A DNA stretch of 64,000 bases, taken from contig JAWPHD010001807.1 of the NCBI GenBank assembly GCA_037043455.1, forward strand, positions 62,001 to 126,000, read 5' to 3'. The stretch is from Cyrtodaria siliqua. Lineage: Eukaryota > Mollusca > Bivalvia > Adapedonta > Hiatellidae. The notes beneath the pieces were generated by a model, which was not told the origin of the DNA, searched no databases, and saw only the letters and a program-made list of their open reading frames with translations. A program made the translations under genes and the position numbers. This document shows positions 1-11,054 of this stretch, in pieces (position 1 is the stretch's first letter; every line of letters begins with the position of its first letter).

Positions 1-84
1 TTTCTTCTTGTTCTCGTGGCTTTGCATCAGTTTCTTCTTGTTCTCGTGGCTTTGCATCAGTTTCTTCTTGTTCTCGTGGCTATG
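1..84. repeat. 30-bp tandem repeat at window edge
   Basis: Two full copies and one partial copy of a 30-bp unit beginning tttcttcttgttctcgtgg. The array runs off the left edge of the window, so its full length is unknown. It lies upstream of the first recognisable exon, probably in an intron. Confidence 0.9.
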
Positions 85-225
85 TTTGCCACTTCCAAAG
101 GATGTCTCTTATCAGTATTTATTCACCACAACGAGCAGAGAAAAGTAACAGTAATGTGATAATGCGCTTTAAATCACGCAAGTAGATTATACTATGGATA
201 CTTTAAATTACCTAGCTTATGAACA

Positions 226-356
226 GGGAATCGAAAAAGAAGATCCACCAGTTCGGAGACGACGCCTTCTTTTGTTATTGGTGCAGAGGGTAAATGCTCA
301 GGTGTTTCACACAACGTTAACTGTAATGGAGAACTGCAACCTGGACGCAGCTATAG
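226..356 (+). CDS. Host membrane protein, exon encoding end of a fibronectin-III-like domain
   Basis: Candidate internal exon with an acceptor AG at 224-225 and a donor GT at 357. In the frame set by the downstream exons it reads ...VNCNGELQPGRSYR. The motif CNG-x-L-x-PG-x-SYR is typical of the end of fibronectin type III domains in receptor tyrosine phosphatases and related adhesion receptors. The exon ends on two bases (AG) of an Arg codon, which the first base of the exon at 777 completes. An in-frame TGA at 220 marks the intron side. An ATG reading frame at 194-379 is a different frame and is not preferred. No phosphatase domain is visible in the window, so the family assignment is an inference. 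Confidence 0.5.
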
Positions 357-776
357 GTATGTTGTTTGTCGTTGTATAAGACACACTATCATTGTTTTCC
401 GTTAAAACTGCTCGCGGTCATCGTAATGCTATGTTTATGTTTATGTTCGGCCGGTTTCAAAGGTCCATTATCATACTTTTTTTTAAGTTGTAAATATACC
501 TGCTGCAAATTAAGGTTCTTAAACAATGGAAATTCTACGAATTCGTTATGTTCTCTTTAGTTTGATTGTTGTTATTAGTTTATATACAGGTTGTGGTCCT
601 ATCCATAACTTTTTATGACAGTAATGCCGATTAAAATGTCGAGCTGTATCTGCTTGTATATTAAGCAAAAGACACAGATGCATTCGTTTTGCTTCGCTTA
701 TTTCCACGGTAAGGAGGGTTGCTTTGTTCAATATTATATATACTAATAATTGATAAACCCTATTTATGTTAAATAG

Positions 777-844
777 GGTAAAAATCTTCGTGTGTACTGA
801 AACAGGGTGTACTGAGACTGAATATTCGCCAGTAATCGCAACAG
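777..844 (+). CDS. Host membrane protein, exon encoding last FN3 strand and juxtamembrane segment
   Basis: The exon is bounded by AG at 775-776 and by a strong donor GTAAGT at 845. It reads VKIFVCTETGCTETEYSP followed by VIAT. Its first base completes the split Arg codon of the previous exon. Its last base G joins AA of the transmembrane exon at 4949 to make Glu. The Cys-containing strand right after a SYR motif fits the G strand of an FN3 domain next to the membrane. Agreement of phase at three consecutive junctions is the main evidence. Intermediate exons inside the 4.1-kb intron cannot be excluded. Confidence 0.5.
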
Positions 845-1463
845 GTAAGTCTGAAAATGATGTAAACAGTATGCTAACAGTAGATTTAAAAGTCGACTGT
901 ATGTAGTCCTCAATTAAACATAATCTAAAATATTTATATAAATATGTGATTGTTTTATTACAGTATTTTGTACAGTGTTGATACGGTGCTAAGGTTTAAA
1001 GTAAAACGTAACAATTGAAATTGTCATTAAAAAAATATTGTGTGTGAATTGTTTTCTTTATTTTAAAATCACCACAGTAAGAGTTTCCATTTGGGGCGGT
1101 ATATGGATGGCTTTACTGTCTAAAATAACGTTTCGCAGCATCACTACACGTCATCGTAAAACAGAACGTTTAACTTCACTAAATCTGATGTGTACGAGCA
1201 TCTCTGTACATTTCTCCCGGATTGGTTCCGATACATAAGCTAGATTAGCCACAATTGAAACTGCCTCCCAAATTTTCCTAACAAGCAGTTCCGATTAGGG
1301 CGAAAATATCAGCAGATCAAGATAGGCCATTATTCAGTATTACATTTAATTTCACGGACATTGCTACCAATAAGTGTGCAAATAAAAGTAATTAAATGCA
1401 CCCATGACCAAACTTCTTTTGCGCAGATCGTCTTTATTAATAGCCTTATACTTTCGATATTTA

Positions 1464-1574
1464 CAATACATCAAGTGTTTGTTGTCAATACATCAAGTGT
1501 TTGTTGTCAATACATCAAGTGTTGGTTGTCAATACATCAAGTGTTTGTTGTCAATACATCAAGTGTTTGTTGTC
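1464..1574. repeat. 22-bp tandem repeat, five copies
   Basis: Five head-to-tail copies of caatacatcaagtgtttgt plus tgt, nearly identical (one copy has ttg for ttt). The uniformity suggests recent expansion or homogenisation. The unit opens two overlapping frames that are artefacts. Confidence 0.93.
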
Positions 1575-3862
1575 GAAGTGAAATGCAATTGACGTATGTA
1601 AAACTCTGCAATTAGTTACAAAATGCAACTATGCGACATGTAAGGAAACAATCGTGAGTCCACAGGGTTCTGCTTTTCTTTTACGTTTTATTAATTTCGA
1701 TAACATCTAAAGGCATAGTGCATGATCAACAATCAAAACAGCTGCTAGCTTTAATAGGAGGCTTAAGCAAAGTAAACACTTTATTAAATGAGCCATCCAT
1801 CTTTAAATCCGTTCATCTTCGATCAAGTAATATTGTCTCAGAAAGTGCGATGCTATCCGTTCCGTTAGAGAATGTGCTAGGAACACATTGAGGCTGGAAC
1901 TTGATTTTTGATAAAAAAAATCACAGTTCGTACACGAATGATTCACAAATCAACATACCATCAGGTTGTTATATCTTATAGATATTTTATAAAACAAAAA
2001 GAAAAGTATAAAAAAAGCATTTTAGAGGACTGTGCATAGGGCTACGTAAGCAACGCGTAAGACCAAATATGAGTATATGAGTCCCAGATGTTATGGCGTA
2101 TATCATGGATACTTTTCCGCCAATGAATCCATTCCATGGTAATTGCTTGAAATGTGTCGTTCGACATTTGAAATATATTTCTAAAATCGCGATTACTCAC
2201 ATTCGAAGAATATGGAATGATACCACAAATTGAAATATTATTATTTATAAATACAATTATAATTATTTTCATATGTATGAGTTTGTTACAGCAAGTCTTA
2301 ATGCATTGTTATAAAAAAACGTCTTCTGTTGTTTTAGCCAAAATTGACAATCGCCAGGTAATTTATGTTTTCTAGAAAATGGTTTCTAGGTTTTTATTCT
2401 GTACATAGTGTAGGCATGTTACTATCTGTTTCCTAATCACTTAATCACTGCATGAGGATATGGTAATCAAACAGTATCTACCTAACCATATTTGATCTGT
2501 CAGTATGTCCGTCCGTCCGCCCGCCCGTCCGTCTGTGCGCATGTAGTGAAATAATTTATTTGATTTATACTATAAATTCCAATATACACAGTTCATTATT
2601 TAATTTACCTTTCTAAGACTTTACATTTTTAAGTAAATTTTAAAATGTACACATCCTTTTGGACCTGTTAACCTAAACCTGATTTCAAGGAGAGGAACTC
2701 TATGATATTTTTCTTTCTTTCCAATCATATTAACTATATATATATATATGTATGTAATTATGTACCAATATATACATGTTATAAAAATGTTTGAAATACA
2801 ATTATGTTTAAACCAACCTAAACTGATCAAGTAAAACAACCATCGATTTGTCAACTTAAATGCATTATACACAAAAAACAATACCTATGTCTTCTCTTGC
2901 GTTTTTGGAATGCTCGTGTACCATAAATATACAGTAAACAATGGTAAACTTTACTGCATGCGAATTGTTATTCGTTACCATGGTTACATGTATGCATATA
3001 TGGGATTTTGATCTTGGTGGAGGTAGGCTCAGGAGTCGGTCAATCGTTCTTATTTTGATTCCTATTTTCTTATTTAAAGGTATGAGTATTCGTTAACATA
3101 AGGGGGATTTGTTTTATCTTTAAATATAACATATTATATGATAAGTATGTTCGTTTTATATACACGTTGTTTAAATTGTATTACATTTATTGGTAAAGCC
3201 TATTATTTTATATTATGTATTTATTTGTCTGTCGTTCTCTAAATAATTTAATATTTATTTAACATGGCCTTTTTTAATATCATTATACCCCATCCAGACA
3301 CTAATATATGTAGTATGTATTGCGTCTATATATGTTTAAATGTTGGTGCAAGTATTTAGTTTTTACTGTTGGTAGTTATCCGTTTTATTCGTTCCGATCA
3401 TTGCATGTCACAAGCCAACCAGTACATTACGAATACGTCTTATATATATGATCATACACTACTATTTTATAATCTCCTTTAGTTTTAGATTATACACACA
3501 GCCGCTACTAACCACAAAGGTTACATTAGTTATATTTAGGCTGTACTCACATAAACACGGTGACATGCAACTAAAATGTTAACATTTTCCAATACATGTT
3601 TAGCAAAGGAGGCCCTATGTTCATGCTCTGATACTTTGGTCACCAGTAGCCAAACATATATTTAATTGACGTGACTAATTTTGGAGTCATGCATGTGGAT
3701 CACATGTGTACCTTAGTATAGGTTGAACAATGTTTCTTATCTGGTACAGTAAGTACCTGTACACTCGCACACCCCAGAAATGGACATCTAAATGGCCGAT
3801 ATCTTGGTCAATATCCATAATTAATTATGAATTATATACATGATTATATTACATAACCGATG

Positions 3863-3904
3863 GTATTGTATTGTATTGTATTGTATTGTATTGTATTGTA
3901 TTGT
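3863..3904. repeat. TATTG pentanucleotide microsatellite
   Basis: About eight uninterrupted copies of GTATT/TATTG. Confidence 0.95.
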
Positions 3905-4948
3905 GCTAGTTTGTTTAAATACCGGTATACTACTGATGTACACTCTAAACCTTGTCATTGCTAAACAAAGCATTATTAGGATATTCACAACAACAGTTCA
4001 AAATTCAGTATACAAATACATAAGAAGCAAAGTTTATCGCCAACAACAGAGGTGTGTTTAATTGCTGACAATGCCGACAACAACTATTCAGTCTTACTCG
4101 TATTAGCCCAAAGCTTCGTCGTTGGTCTTAATTTGAGTATGTACAACAGTTTCCTGCTGCGTGACAATATTTCTTCTTATACAGTTTTCTAGAATTGTTT
4201 TTACAATGTATGTCTCTGTAATAAAAACAATAAATCATTACGTTTGCATTTAGTTTGTGGTTAAGTTGCAAAGTTTCACAGGTTAATTTGTATATTATTT
4301 CACAATCCTAATAACACGGCAACATAGCTAGCTTTATAATATTGTGTTTTCGTCTCATAATTATACGTACCATTTATGATTACAAATGTAACAGTGAACA
4401 TTTGTTTATAAAATGTGCTCATGCTTTCCTCCACAGAAATATAAGAGACGATCAATACAAAATATAAAACAAAAAAATACAAAGCATACACACGGAGCAA
4501 CATGTTGTCAATCAATTGTGTGTAATAGTTTGAGGGAAATGCTACACAGACAATCACAATTATATAGAAACTACAATGAAATCAAGTGTTAGCCGTACAC
4601 TAATATTGCAATTTCAAAATCGTTGGTTGAGAGTCAATACAGGATGATTTAATCACAGCACGTTGCTCCGTCGCGTCCGTTGACGTCATATGTTTTGATT
4701 TAGCAGTCTAGCAAATTTCACGCTGCTCTGTAAAAAATGACTCATTGGATGTTAAGGACCATGTTTAACGAATAATAAATATTATCTGACTACGATTTGC
4801 ATAATATCTGCTCTTTGTTTTCTTTGCTTTTGTTTGCTGGTGATTAACGAGATTAATACTTTAAAATACGGTTTTCCAAATATGTACGGTGTTCTCATTA
4901 TATTAATAAATAAACAACACATGAAACAACTTACAAATTCATTTGCAG

Positions 4949-5048
4949 AAAATAATCTTGTTCCGGTTATTGCTGGTGTGGTGTCGGCAGTTGTAGTTAT
5001 TGCCATAGTCGTCGGTGTAACGGTGTTTATGAAAAGAAGACAAAATGG
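4949..5048 (+). CDS. Host membrane protein, transmembrane exon
   Basis: Acceptor tttgcag ends at 4948 and donor GTACGT starts at 5049. The reading is ENNLVPVIAG, then a hydrophobic stretch rich in Val, Ile and Ala of about 22 residues, then the stop-transfer KRRQNG. This is a classic type I transmembrane helix with extracellular polar residues and a basic cytoplasmic anchor. Entry phase (two bases) matches the exon ending at 844 and exit phase (GG) matches the exon starting at 5843. The protein would sit in the plasma membrane with the FN3 side outside. Confidence 0.65.
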
Positions 5049-5172
5049 GTACGTGACACAACGTTTCATTGCCTAATTTCCAGCCAGTTTTGATGGGATT
5101 TGGGCATCGCATATTTAAAGAAAAACTCGACAACTTTGTCCTCTTTTTATATCGTCGTTCTTCCGTCGTCCG

Positions 5173-5198
5173 TTGATAATACGATTTTATTATCAACG
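5173..5198. repeat. 9-bp-stem hairpin next to tandem array
   Basis: Perfect inverted repeat gttgataat ... attatcaac around an 8-base loop, ending just before the 31-bp tandem array. Confidence 0.7.
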
Positions 5199-5202
5199 AT
5201 CA

Positions 5203-5349
5203 CACATAATGTCCAACATAATAGGTTCGATAGTATATAATGTCCAACATAATAGGTTCGATAACACATAATGTCCAACATAATAGGTTAGATAACACAT
5301 AATGTCCAACATAATAGGTTAGATAACACATAATGTCCAACATAATAGG
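5203..5349. repeat. 31-bp tandem repeat, about 4.7 copies
   Basis: Head-to-tail units with the core aatgtccaacataataggt. Copies differ mainly at ttcgata/ttagata and agtata/aacaca. The array lies in the intron between the transmembrane and tail exons. It has no spacers, so it is not CRISPR-like. Confidence 0.93.
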
Positions 5350-5429
5350 TGAGCAATTCATTCTCTTTATTAATATACCCTTTTTGTCGACCACAACAAA
5401 TATATCAAAACAATCACTGTTTTGTCCAC

Positions 5430-5690
5430 TGCTCGCTTCTGTCGTTAGTTTACACGTATCTTTTGCCCCTCACTGCTGTAGGTTCGATCCCTCAGCGCCT
5501 AGGAATATTTATGTGTGGAAGCTATCCAGCTTGCTTGCGGAGCATCAGTGGTTCTACCCAGGTGCCCATTCGTGGACGAAAATTGCCCGGAGGGGCAACC
5601 GGGGGTCTTTCCGCACCAATGGAAGCTGGAAAGTCTCCATATGACCTTCGCTGTTGGTGCGACAATAACATCCAATTCAATTCAGTTATA
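5430..5690 (+). mobile_element. tRNA-derived SINE, bivalve type
   Basis: The 5' part has an RNA polymerase III B-box-like sequence (ggttcgatccc at about 5480). It is followed by a body containing gtggttctacccaggtgccc and a tail region around gctggaaagtctccatatga and ttggtgcgac. This order matches the tRNA-derived SINEs I associate with bivalves. The middle core ggttctacccagg is shared with copies at 62.7-62.9 kb (+) and 36.78-36.88 kb (-). It is inserted in the intron of the membrane-protein gene. Confidence 0.7.
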
Positions 5691-5842
5691 TTTGATACTT
5701 TTGTTGGTATGTGCTAATTTAGATTTATTAGGAACTAATGTTAGACCGATATACGCAATTGGTTTGTATTATTACGCCTGCATTGTAAGATTTCATAAAT
5801 AAATTAAGTTTACCAGTAAATAATGAAGTGTGTATTTTTCAG

Positions 5843-5936
5843 TTGTTTCGCGAAGGATGCTGAAAACACATACAAAGCCGGATCGGCGCCTCAAGCGACT
5901 GAAATGGTTCATAACGGAAACAAACATCAACATTAA
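5843..5936 (+). CDS. Host membrane protein, cytoplasmic tail exon and stop
   Basis: Acceptor tttttcag ends at 5842. The first T completes the Gly codon left open at 5048, and the frame then reads CFAKDAENTYKAG... to HNGNKHQH and TAA at 5934-5936. The tail is about 31 residues, polar, with one Tyr and no kinase or phosphatase domain. A longer open frame in another phase (5830-6072) does not match the upstream exon phase. The gene therefore ends as a short-tailed receptor or adhesion protein, or this is one splice form. Confidence 0.55.
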
Positions 5937-7009
5937 CGGATACTCACAGGCCAAGATATTCGTATACCTATTCCTTAGTCTGGCGTTTTGCTGTGCGGCT
6001 GCAGTCGTTGGATGTGCTGGACTATTTTCTTTTAACATCTGTATATCTTTTATCTATATATGGAAATTATAAATCTTTAACATGTCTCAAAGGTTTATGT
6101 TTTATATTTGTGTATATTGTAGTATGCTACAGCATGTCGTAATTCAATATACGATATTGCACCCTTCTTGGAGTGAACTAATTAAGGGTACATCACATTA
6201 CAGCATTACGTATATGACTGATAAGTATTCGGAACATAACATACAACACAGAAAAACTATTACAAAAGGAAAAACAGCAGTGTAGTTTGATTTGATTTAT
6301 TTTAAGACAAATGAAAAAAAATCAACAACAATTACAATACAAAAGACGCAACAATATATAGAACAAAATACACTGAAATGCATGCCTATTTGGTGGAGAA
6401 ATACAAATATGCAAATTATGAAGTTACTGGATTTGAATACGAAATTAATATTTATATCCATTAAATTAACGTCAAGTTTTGGAATCATTAAATACTGTAA
6501 ATTGTGTCTTTTTATATAAATATTGTATGAGGGATCGGATGTGAATAAACTCATGAGAGCATTTAAAAGATCAGCAAATTTGATTTTCCGGTTAATATAA
6601 ATCATTTAATCAAAGAAATAGCAGTATGTTGTTACCTTATAGGCATCGGAGAAAAGTTATCCACTGTCTTTATATAATGATGCCACATACTCTGGAAACT
6701 CGGCTATTTTAACTGGTCGTGGTCTGAAATAAATTAACGGATGAGATGGATATCGAAGGAAATTCATTCATGAGAGTTTGCCTTTTAGAAAAGAGTTTCA
6801 TTTATTCGTTGTAAATATGTACAGAGAATCACATGATGACTGCATGCAAGGATATTAAATATCAAGCGCACTAAGTCGTGGTATGAAATAAATGGTATAC
6901 ATTATGGTTCATAATGTAATACGTCAAACGTTCATCTCTCATACTGGTTAAATACGAAATCGTTAAACTGTCGGTTAATCAATAATTTGTGAAGTTAAGT
7001 CAAAACATC
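5937..7009. other. 3' flank of the membrane-protein gene, no gene recognised
   Basis: AT-rich DNA that probably includes the 3' UTR of the membrane-protein gene. No conserved motif or repeat family was recognised. Confidence 0.4.
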
Positions 7010-7331
7010 TTTGATTAGATCATGGCGAGGATTTCTTTATTTACACTGTCCTGTTTTAATGGGATGACAGTAGGGTAAGTGTGAGGTTTGGTGCACCCTA
7101 GAACCAGTTTAAACCCCCAGTGGCCTTTGTTGCCACTGACCGTTCCAAGGCGGTAGCCCTATTGTCAATCATTTTGTGTTTGTGATGTCGCTTGCATTTT
7201 TTATGCTTTTTCCTTCTCGTTTGTCTGCTTGCGTGTTTGTTTTTGTGTTTTGTGGTTGACTGTCGTCCTTGATTGCTGCTTCCCCTGTCCGATATTTTTA
7301 TCTGTCTGTCTTTGAGCCAAAACTACCCAGG
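7010..7331 (+). mobile_element. 3'-tail remnant of the RT element family
   Basis: This stretch is closely similar to the 3' tail after the RT copy at 17.9-19.25 kb. Shared landmarks are tttacactgtcctgtttta, the gacagtagggtaagtgtgag block, the caccctagaacc block and the ccgttccaaggcggtag block. It has no coding part, as expected for a severely 5'-truncated insertion. It ends where the mariner element begins at 7332. Confidence 0.75.
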
Positions 7332-8838
7332 TACGAGGGACATTCAAAATATTTTGAGACTGGCCACTTAAAATAAAACATAACATGTTTATGGACAAAT
7401 ATTCTATTTTAATCCTTCGAAGTGTTTGCCCGTAACAAGAATACACGTTTTAACGAGATATCTTTGACCGGAAAGCTTTAGAGTTGTCTCCCCTTGGTAT
7501 ACCTTTCAGACACTGATGTACCGCACCGCCAACAGCACTTCTCGAGTTATAACGACGTCCAGCGAACATCTTTTTCAGCTTTGGAAACAGAAAACAATCA
7601 CACGGACTAAGATCCGGCGAGTATGGTGGGTGTTGAAGCTGTATAACATGTTCATCTCGAAGAAATTGCTGTACTATAGCACGTTTATGGGAAGATGCAT
7701 TGTCATGTATGAGATGTATGTCCTTTAAACCAGTCCTTGGATTTTTCACTGATTTTAAGACCTTGTCCCTATAAAACTTTCCCGTAACAGATTTTCCTGG
7801 AGCCCTAGATATTTGCACAATTGGACCCTTTGACTCGAAGAAAATAGTGTAAAGAACCTTCTTCGCACGTTTTGTCCTTTTGGCAATTACGGTTCTTTCT
7901 TTCTCAGCCTTTGTTTATTATTAATCCGTCGTTGAGGTTCAAAATAATATATCCATGTCTCATCATATGTTCTGAGCTCATTTAACCTCTTTTCATCGGC
8001 AGTTCCATATTTTTTCAAGAGTTCTTTACAACATTTTACTCGCTGTGCCCTTTGCTCTTTGGTCAATAGATGGGATACCCACCTTGCACATACATTGTTT
8101 AATTTTAAACGCTTTGTTTAAACCTTTTGAACACTTTCCGTTGATATGGCCACTGACGCAGATATCTCAGCTATCTCAGAAACAGTATATCTTGAATATT
8201 CCTTCACCATAGCATCAACAGCTACGATGTTTCTTGAGACTTGGTCTTCCAACACGTTCAACATTTTTGACGTTGGGTTTTCCTTCTTTAAACACTTTTA
8301 ACCACCTGTAAACTGTGGCCTTTGGAACAGAAGAATGCCCATAAAAGCTTTTAACTTCATGAATGATATATTTCCCAGATATATTTAAAGCGCAACGCAT
8401 TTTTATATAAAAATGAGATATAGGATCCTATAGAAACCATAGCGTCCGAACGCAATGGCATGGTAGGTCCGCACTATACTGCAAACAAGGACTTGATAAT
8501 ACAATGAAAGAGACAAAAAAACAACAACAGATAGGGTGGTGAAGACAGGGTTACTGACTTGGAACGGTCGGTAGGCAATAAGGCCTACTGGTTAGCTTGA
8601 ATCGATTTTATATGCGCACAATCCTCGCTATCCTGTCTTCAGCGTAAGTCCTAATTTCCAATGATCAATGTATATGAGTAAAGCTCTATTCAAAATCGTA
8701 TAACACTATAATCCCTTGACAAAATGTAATACAGTTGCTATTGAAATTACCTAAAAAGGCACCTAAAAATCGTGCATGTATCTGACTTAATTTCTACGGA
8801 AGCAAATCAGTCTCAAAACGTTTTGAATGCCCCTCGTA
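7332..8838 (-). mobile_element. Mariner DNA transposon (DD34D), degraded
   Basis: The element is bounded by TA dinucleotides at 7332-7333 and 8837-8838. Its terminal inverted repeats begin cgaggg[a/g]cattcaaaa and continue to ttttgagactg. It contains a minus-strand mariner transposase in fragments (8400 to about 7450). A piece of about 160 bp (8480-8640) matches the RT-element 3' tail near 23.4 kb in reverse orientation and sits between the right inverted repeat and the transposase start. The element cannot make an active transposase. Confidence 0.85.
7450..8400 (-). pseudogene. Mariner transposase pseudogene
   Basis: The N-terminal frame (8400-8215) encodes a helix-turn-helix segment with VPKATVYRWLKVF and GRPS. 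After several stops and frameshifts the catalytic part follows. DETWIYYFEP near 7.95 kb holds the first Asp. HDNASSHK and PPYSPDLSPCD in the frame 7818-7450 hold the second and third Asp, with 34 residues between the latter two, giving DD34D. Family members are about 345 residues, and here the length is conserved but the frame is broken at several places between 8215 and 7818. The N-terminal 61-residue frame is identical to that at 23654-23839. Confidence 0.85.
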
Positions 8839-9185
8839 TCAGATGACCAATGAACGCAGTAGTGGGGTATCGAACGAAAAGAGCACTTTTCGGAGAAAAG
8901 TTCGATAAATGACTGGAGTCTGGTCGTGTAACAAATGAATAGTTAAAACGTTAACCATTTTTCTCATTTTTGTATGAAAATACTAAATGTAGATTCAGAA
9001 GTCGAAAAGGAAATGTAGCATTTGCAGAACACTGTCACCCAAAAAACACATATCACATATATCTAAGTCGAATAGAGACAAATACATGTATAGATGTATA
9101 CCTCAATGCACCACACTTATTTTAAACTATTAAAATAAGTATGAAAGGAGAAATCTGGAAATCGTCGAACACGATAAATACAAAA
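8839..9185. other. Unassigned AT-rich spacer
   Basis: No coding region or known repeat was recognised between the mariner element and the hairpin repeat copy. Confidence 0.4.
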
Positions 9186-9285
9186 ACTATTGCAGTCTCA
9201 GTTTGATTGAGACTGTTCATGAACGGTAGTGAAAAGTGTTTACTACCGTTCACGCCCTTTAGCCAGAACAGAACTCAATACTTAA
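9186..9285 (-). repeat. Dispersed double-hairpin repeat, partial copy
   Basis: The reverse complement matches the 3' parts of the repeats at 37.3, 40.5 and 41.1 kb. Two adjacent hairpins are visible. One is gcagtctca ... tgagactg. The other has an 11-bp perfect stem (tgaacggtagt / actaccgttca) with a loop of about 11 bases. Confidence 0.8.
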
Positions 9286-9286
9286 A

Positions 9287-9483
9287 ATGCCAATAGTACA
9301 GAAATTTGAGCCATCTCGAAGATGGTATTCATATGACGGCGAACATGGAACCTTCAATGAGATGTTTTCACACCATTCCATGGCCAGCGGCGTAAGGTCC
9401 AAGTTTCTAACAAAACGCTTTGATCTAAACGAGAAAAAAATGGACGAAATAAACAAAATAGAATTTGCAATGGATGATGACAG
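9287..9483 (+). CDS. Possible small host gene, exon 1
   Basis: Open from ATG at 9287 to a GTAAAT donor at 9484. The peptide begins MPIVQKFEPSRRWYSYDG and ends NKIEFAMDDD. It is well mixed in composition and not repeat-derived. It ends in two bases (AG) completed by the acceptor exon at 9618. I do not recognise a family. The start could instead lie upstream, and a hairpin repeat immediately precedes it. Confidence 0.35.
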
Positions 9484-9617
9484 GTAAATGAAACACAACA
9501 AACAAGAAGTGGTGATATGATCATTAGTAAATGGCAACTTATGATTTTTAAGCCATGGCATGAACATGTGTACGTTGTTTGATGACGGCTCACCAACACA
9601 TTAGTTTGGTTTTACAG

Positions 9618-9711
9618 AGCTGCTACCAGAAAGAGATACGAAGAGAGTGGATTCGGAATCACCTTACATGTTACTATCGAATATATTATTCTGGCTACTT
9701 TATATGGCTAG
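9618..9711 (+). CDS. Possible small host gene, exon 2 and stop
   Basis: Acceptor tttacag ends at 9617. The frame reads AATRKRYEESGFGITLHV, then a short hydrophobic end and TAG at 9709-9711. It joins exon 1 in phase to give about 96 residues with a hydrophobic C-terminus that could be a membrane anchor. The function is unknown. Confidence 0.33.
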
Positions 9712-11050
9712 ATGATAGACTCCAATACGTGTGACCACCCAGTCAACTTTCCATTCCGAAGGACGAAGCAGTATGGACAAGTGAATTGCTCAAGTACGAA
9801 CATGGTCTGTAACGGCGTCTCGAACTCGGAAACTATTCTATGCCAAGCAAGCAGGTAAATAGTACACCATGACGCGCCGTAAAGTAACATGGATGTTACG
9901 TTTTCAATAGCACAGCAATATGTAAAGTTAACATCATGTTATTATTTTATAACATAAATTGGGGCCATCGAAGACATAAAAAGTAGATATAGAATTCGAA
10001 CAGAAAATAAAGCAATCAAGGACGACAGTCAACCACAAACACGCACAGAAACAATCCTTGTGAATAAATGACTCGGAAAACCATTTTTATGAATACATTT
10101 TATTTCATGTGCATATATGTTGTTACATTTCATATCACATTGCCTGTTATCTACTCTACCGGTGGTGGCGTCTCCCTCCTTATGAAAATAGAAACAGCAT
10201 TTTATAATGAGTATTACCAGCCATGTATATAGCATTAACTATGAAGTGATAACTGTAGAAGAAATAACTATATGCATGGCGTGAATAATAAACTTAGATG
10301 TGTTTTGGAAATCCGAATGAACTCTAAGAATCCAACAAATGCATTCGGATATTTATAAAACTTGGATCTTTTAAATAGACAATTGTTTATGTTAAAGCGG
10401 ATTCTTAAAGACGGTATTTATAGAAGAACCATTATTAATGAGGTGAACATGTCATGTTTTAGGTAAATATGTCATTAACCTAATTGCCAAGTATATTATT
10501 TACATGTAATCTAAACATAAAGAAAATATATAACCATGCCAAGGTTCTGCGTATCAAAGTTTTACAGATTTATAAAAATAAAACTGCTGTATAGTGTAAA
10601 CATACTGTCACTTTGATTATTGTTCTAGTCGTTTAATTGTTTATTGCTTGTTTATTCATATTTCATGTTGTCTAATCGGAATCAAGCTTTAGTATGTTTC
10701 ATTATACGAGTATTATTGTGACTTATATCCTAGTGGTTGTCTGTGATTATAATAAATAAACTTGTCTATACTATTCTATTATATCCACGAGCTATACTAT
10801 TGGACACAACCACGTTCGTTACGTTACATTACCTTAAACAGAGAAAGGTACAATTTTATACTAATAATATATCTAAGCTTGTTTTGTGATTTAAATACAT
10901 TTATCAAGTCAACCTTGCAACACGGATATATAGACATGCATCTACAAGTAGATGCTTCCTTGTAGATGCGTAGGTAACCATAATTTGTCACACAGTGCCA
11001 ATTCCATGTTTAAGATGCACTAACACATGTCCATATACTGAAAGAAGATT
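9712..11050. other. No supported gene
   Basis: AT-rich. A Cys-containing open stretch followed by a GTAAAT donor (about 9765-9862) could be another exon but has no supporting partner. Nothing else was recognised before the satellite starts. Confidence 0.35.
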
Positions 11051-11054
11051 AAAA

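Larger units (their letters stand above)
845..4948 (+). other. Presumed intron with simple repeats only
   Basis: AT-rich sequence with no supported coding exon. It contains a 22-bp tandem array (1464-1574), a GTCC/GCCC-rich microsatellite (about 2505-2540) and a TATTG pentanucleotide array (3863-3904). Short open frames here have no recognisable domain and are often produced by the repeats. Confidence 0.5.

Noticed and set aside
1361..1615. 84- and 62-codon frames over the 22-bp repeat
   Set aside because: Open only because the repeat lacks stops in these frames; no splice or domain support.
5203..5349. CRISPR-like array of 31-bp repeats
   Set aside because: Units are directly contiguous without unique spacers and lie in a eukaryotic intron; it is a minisatellite.
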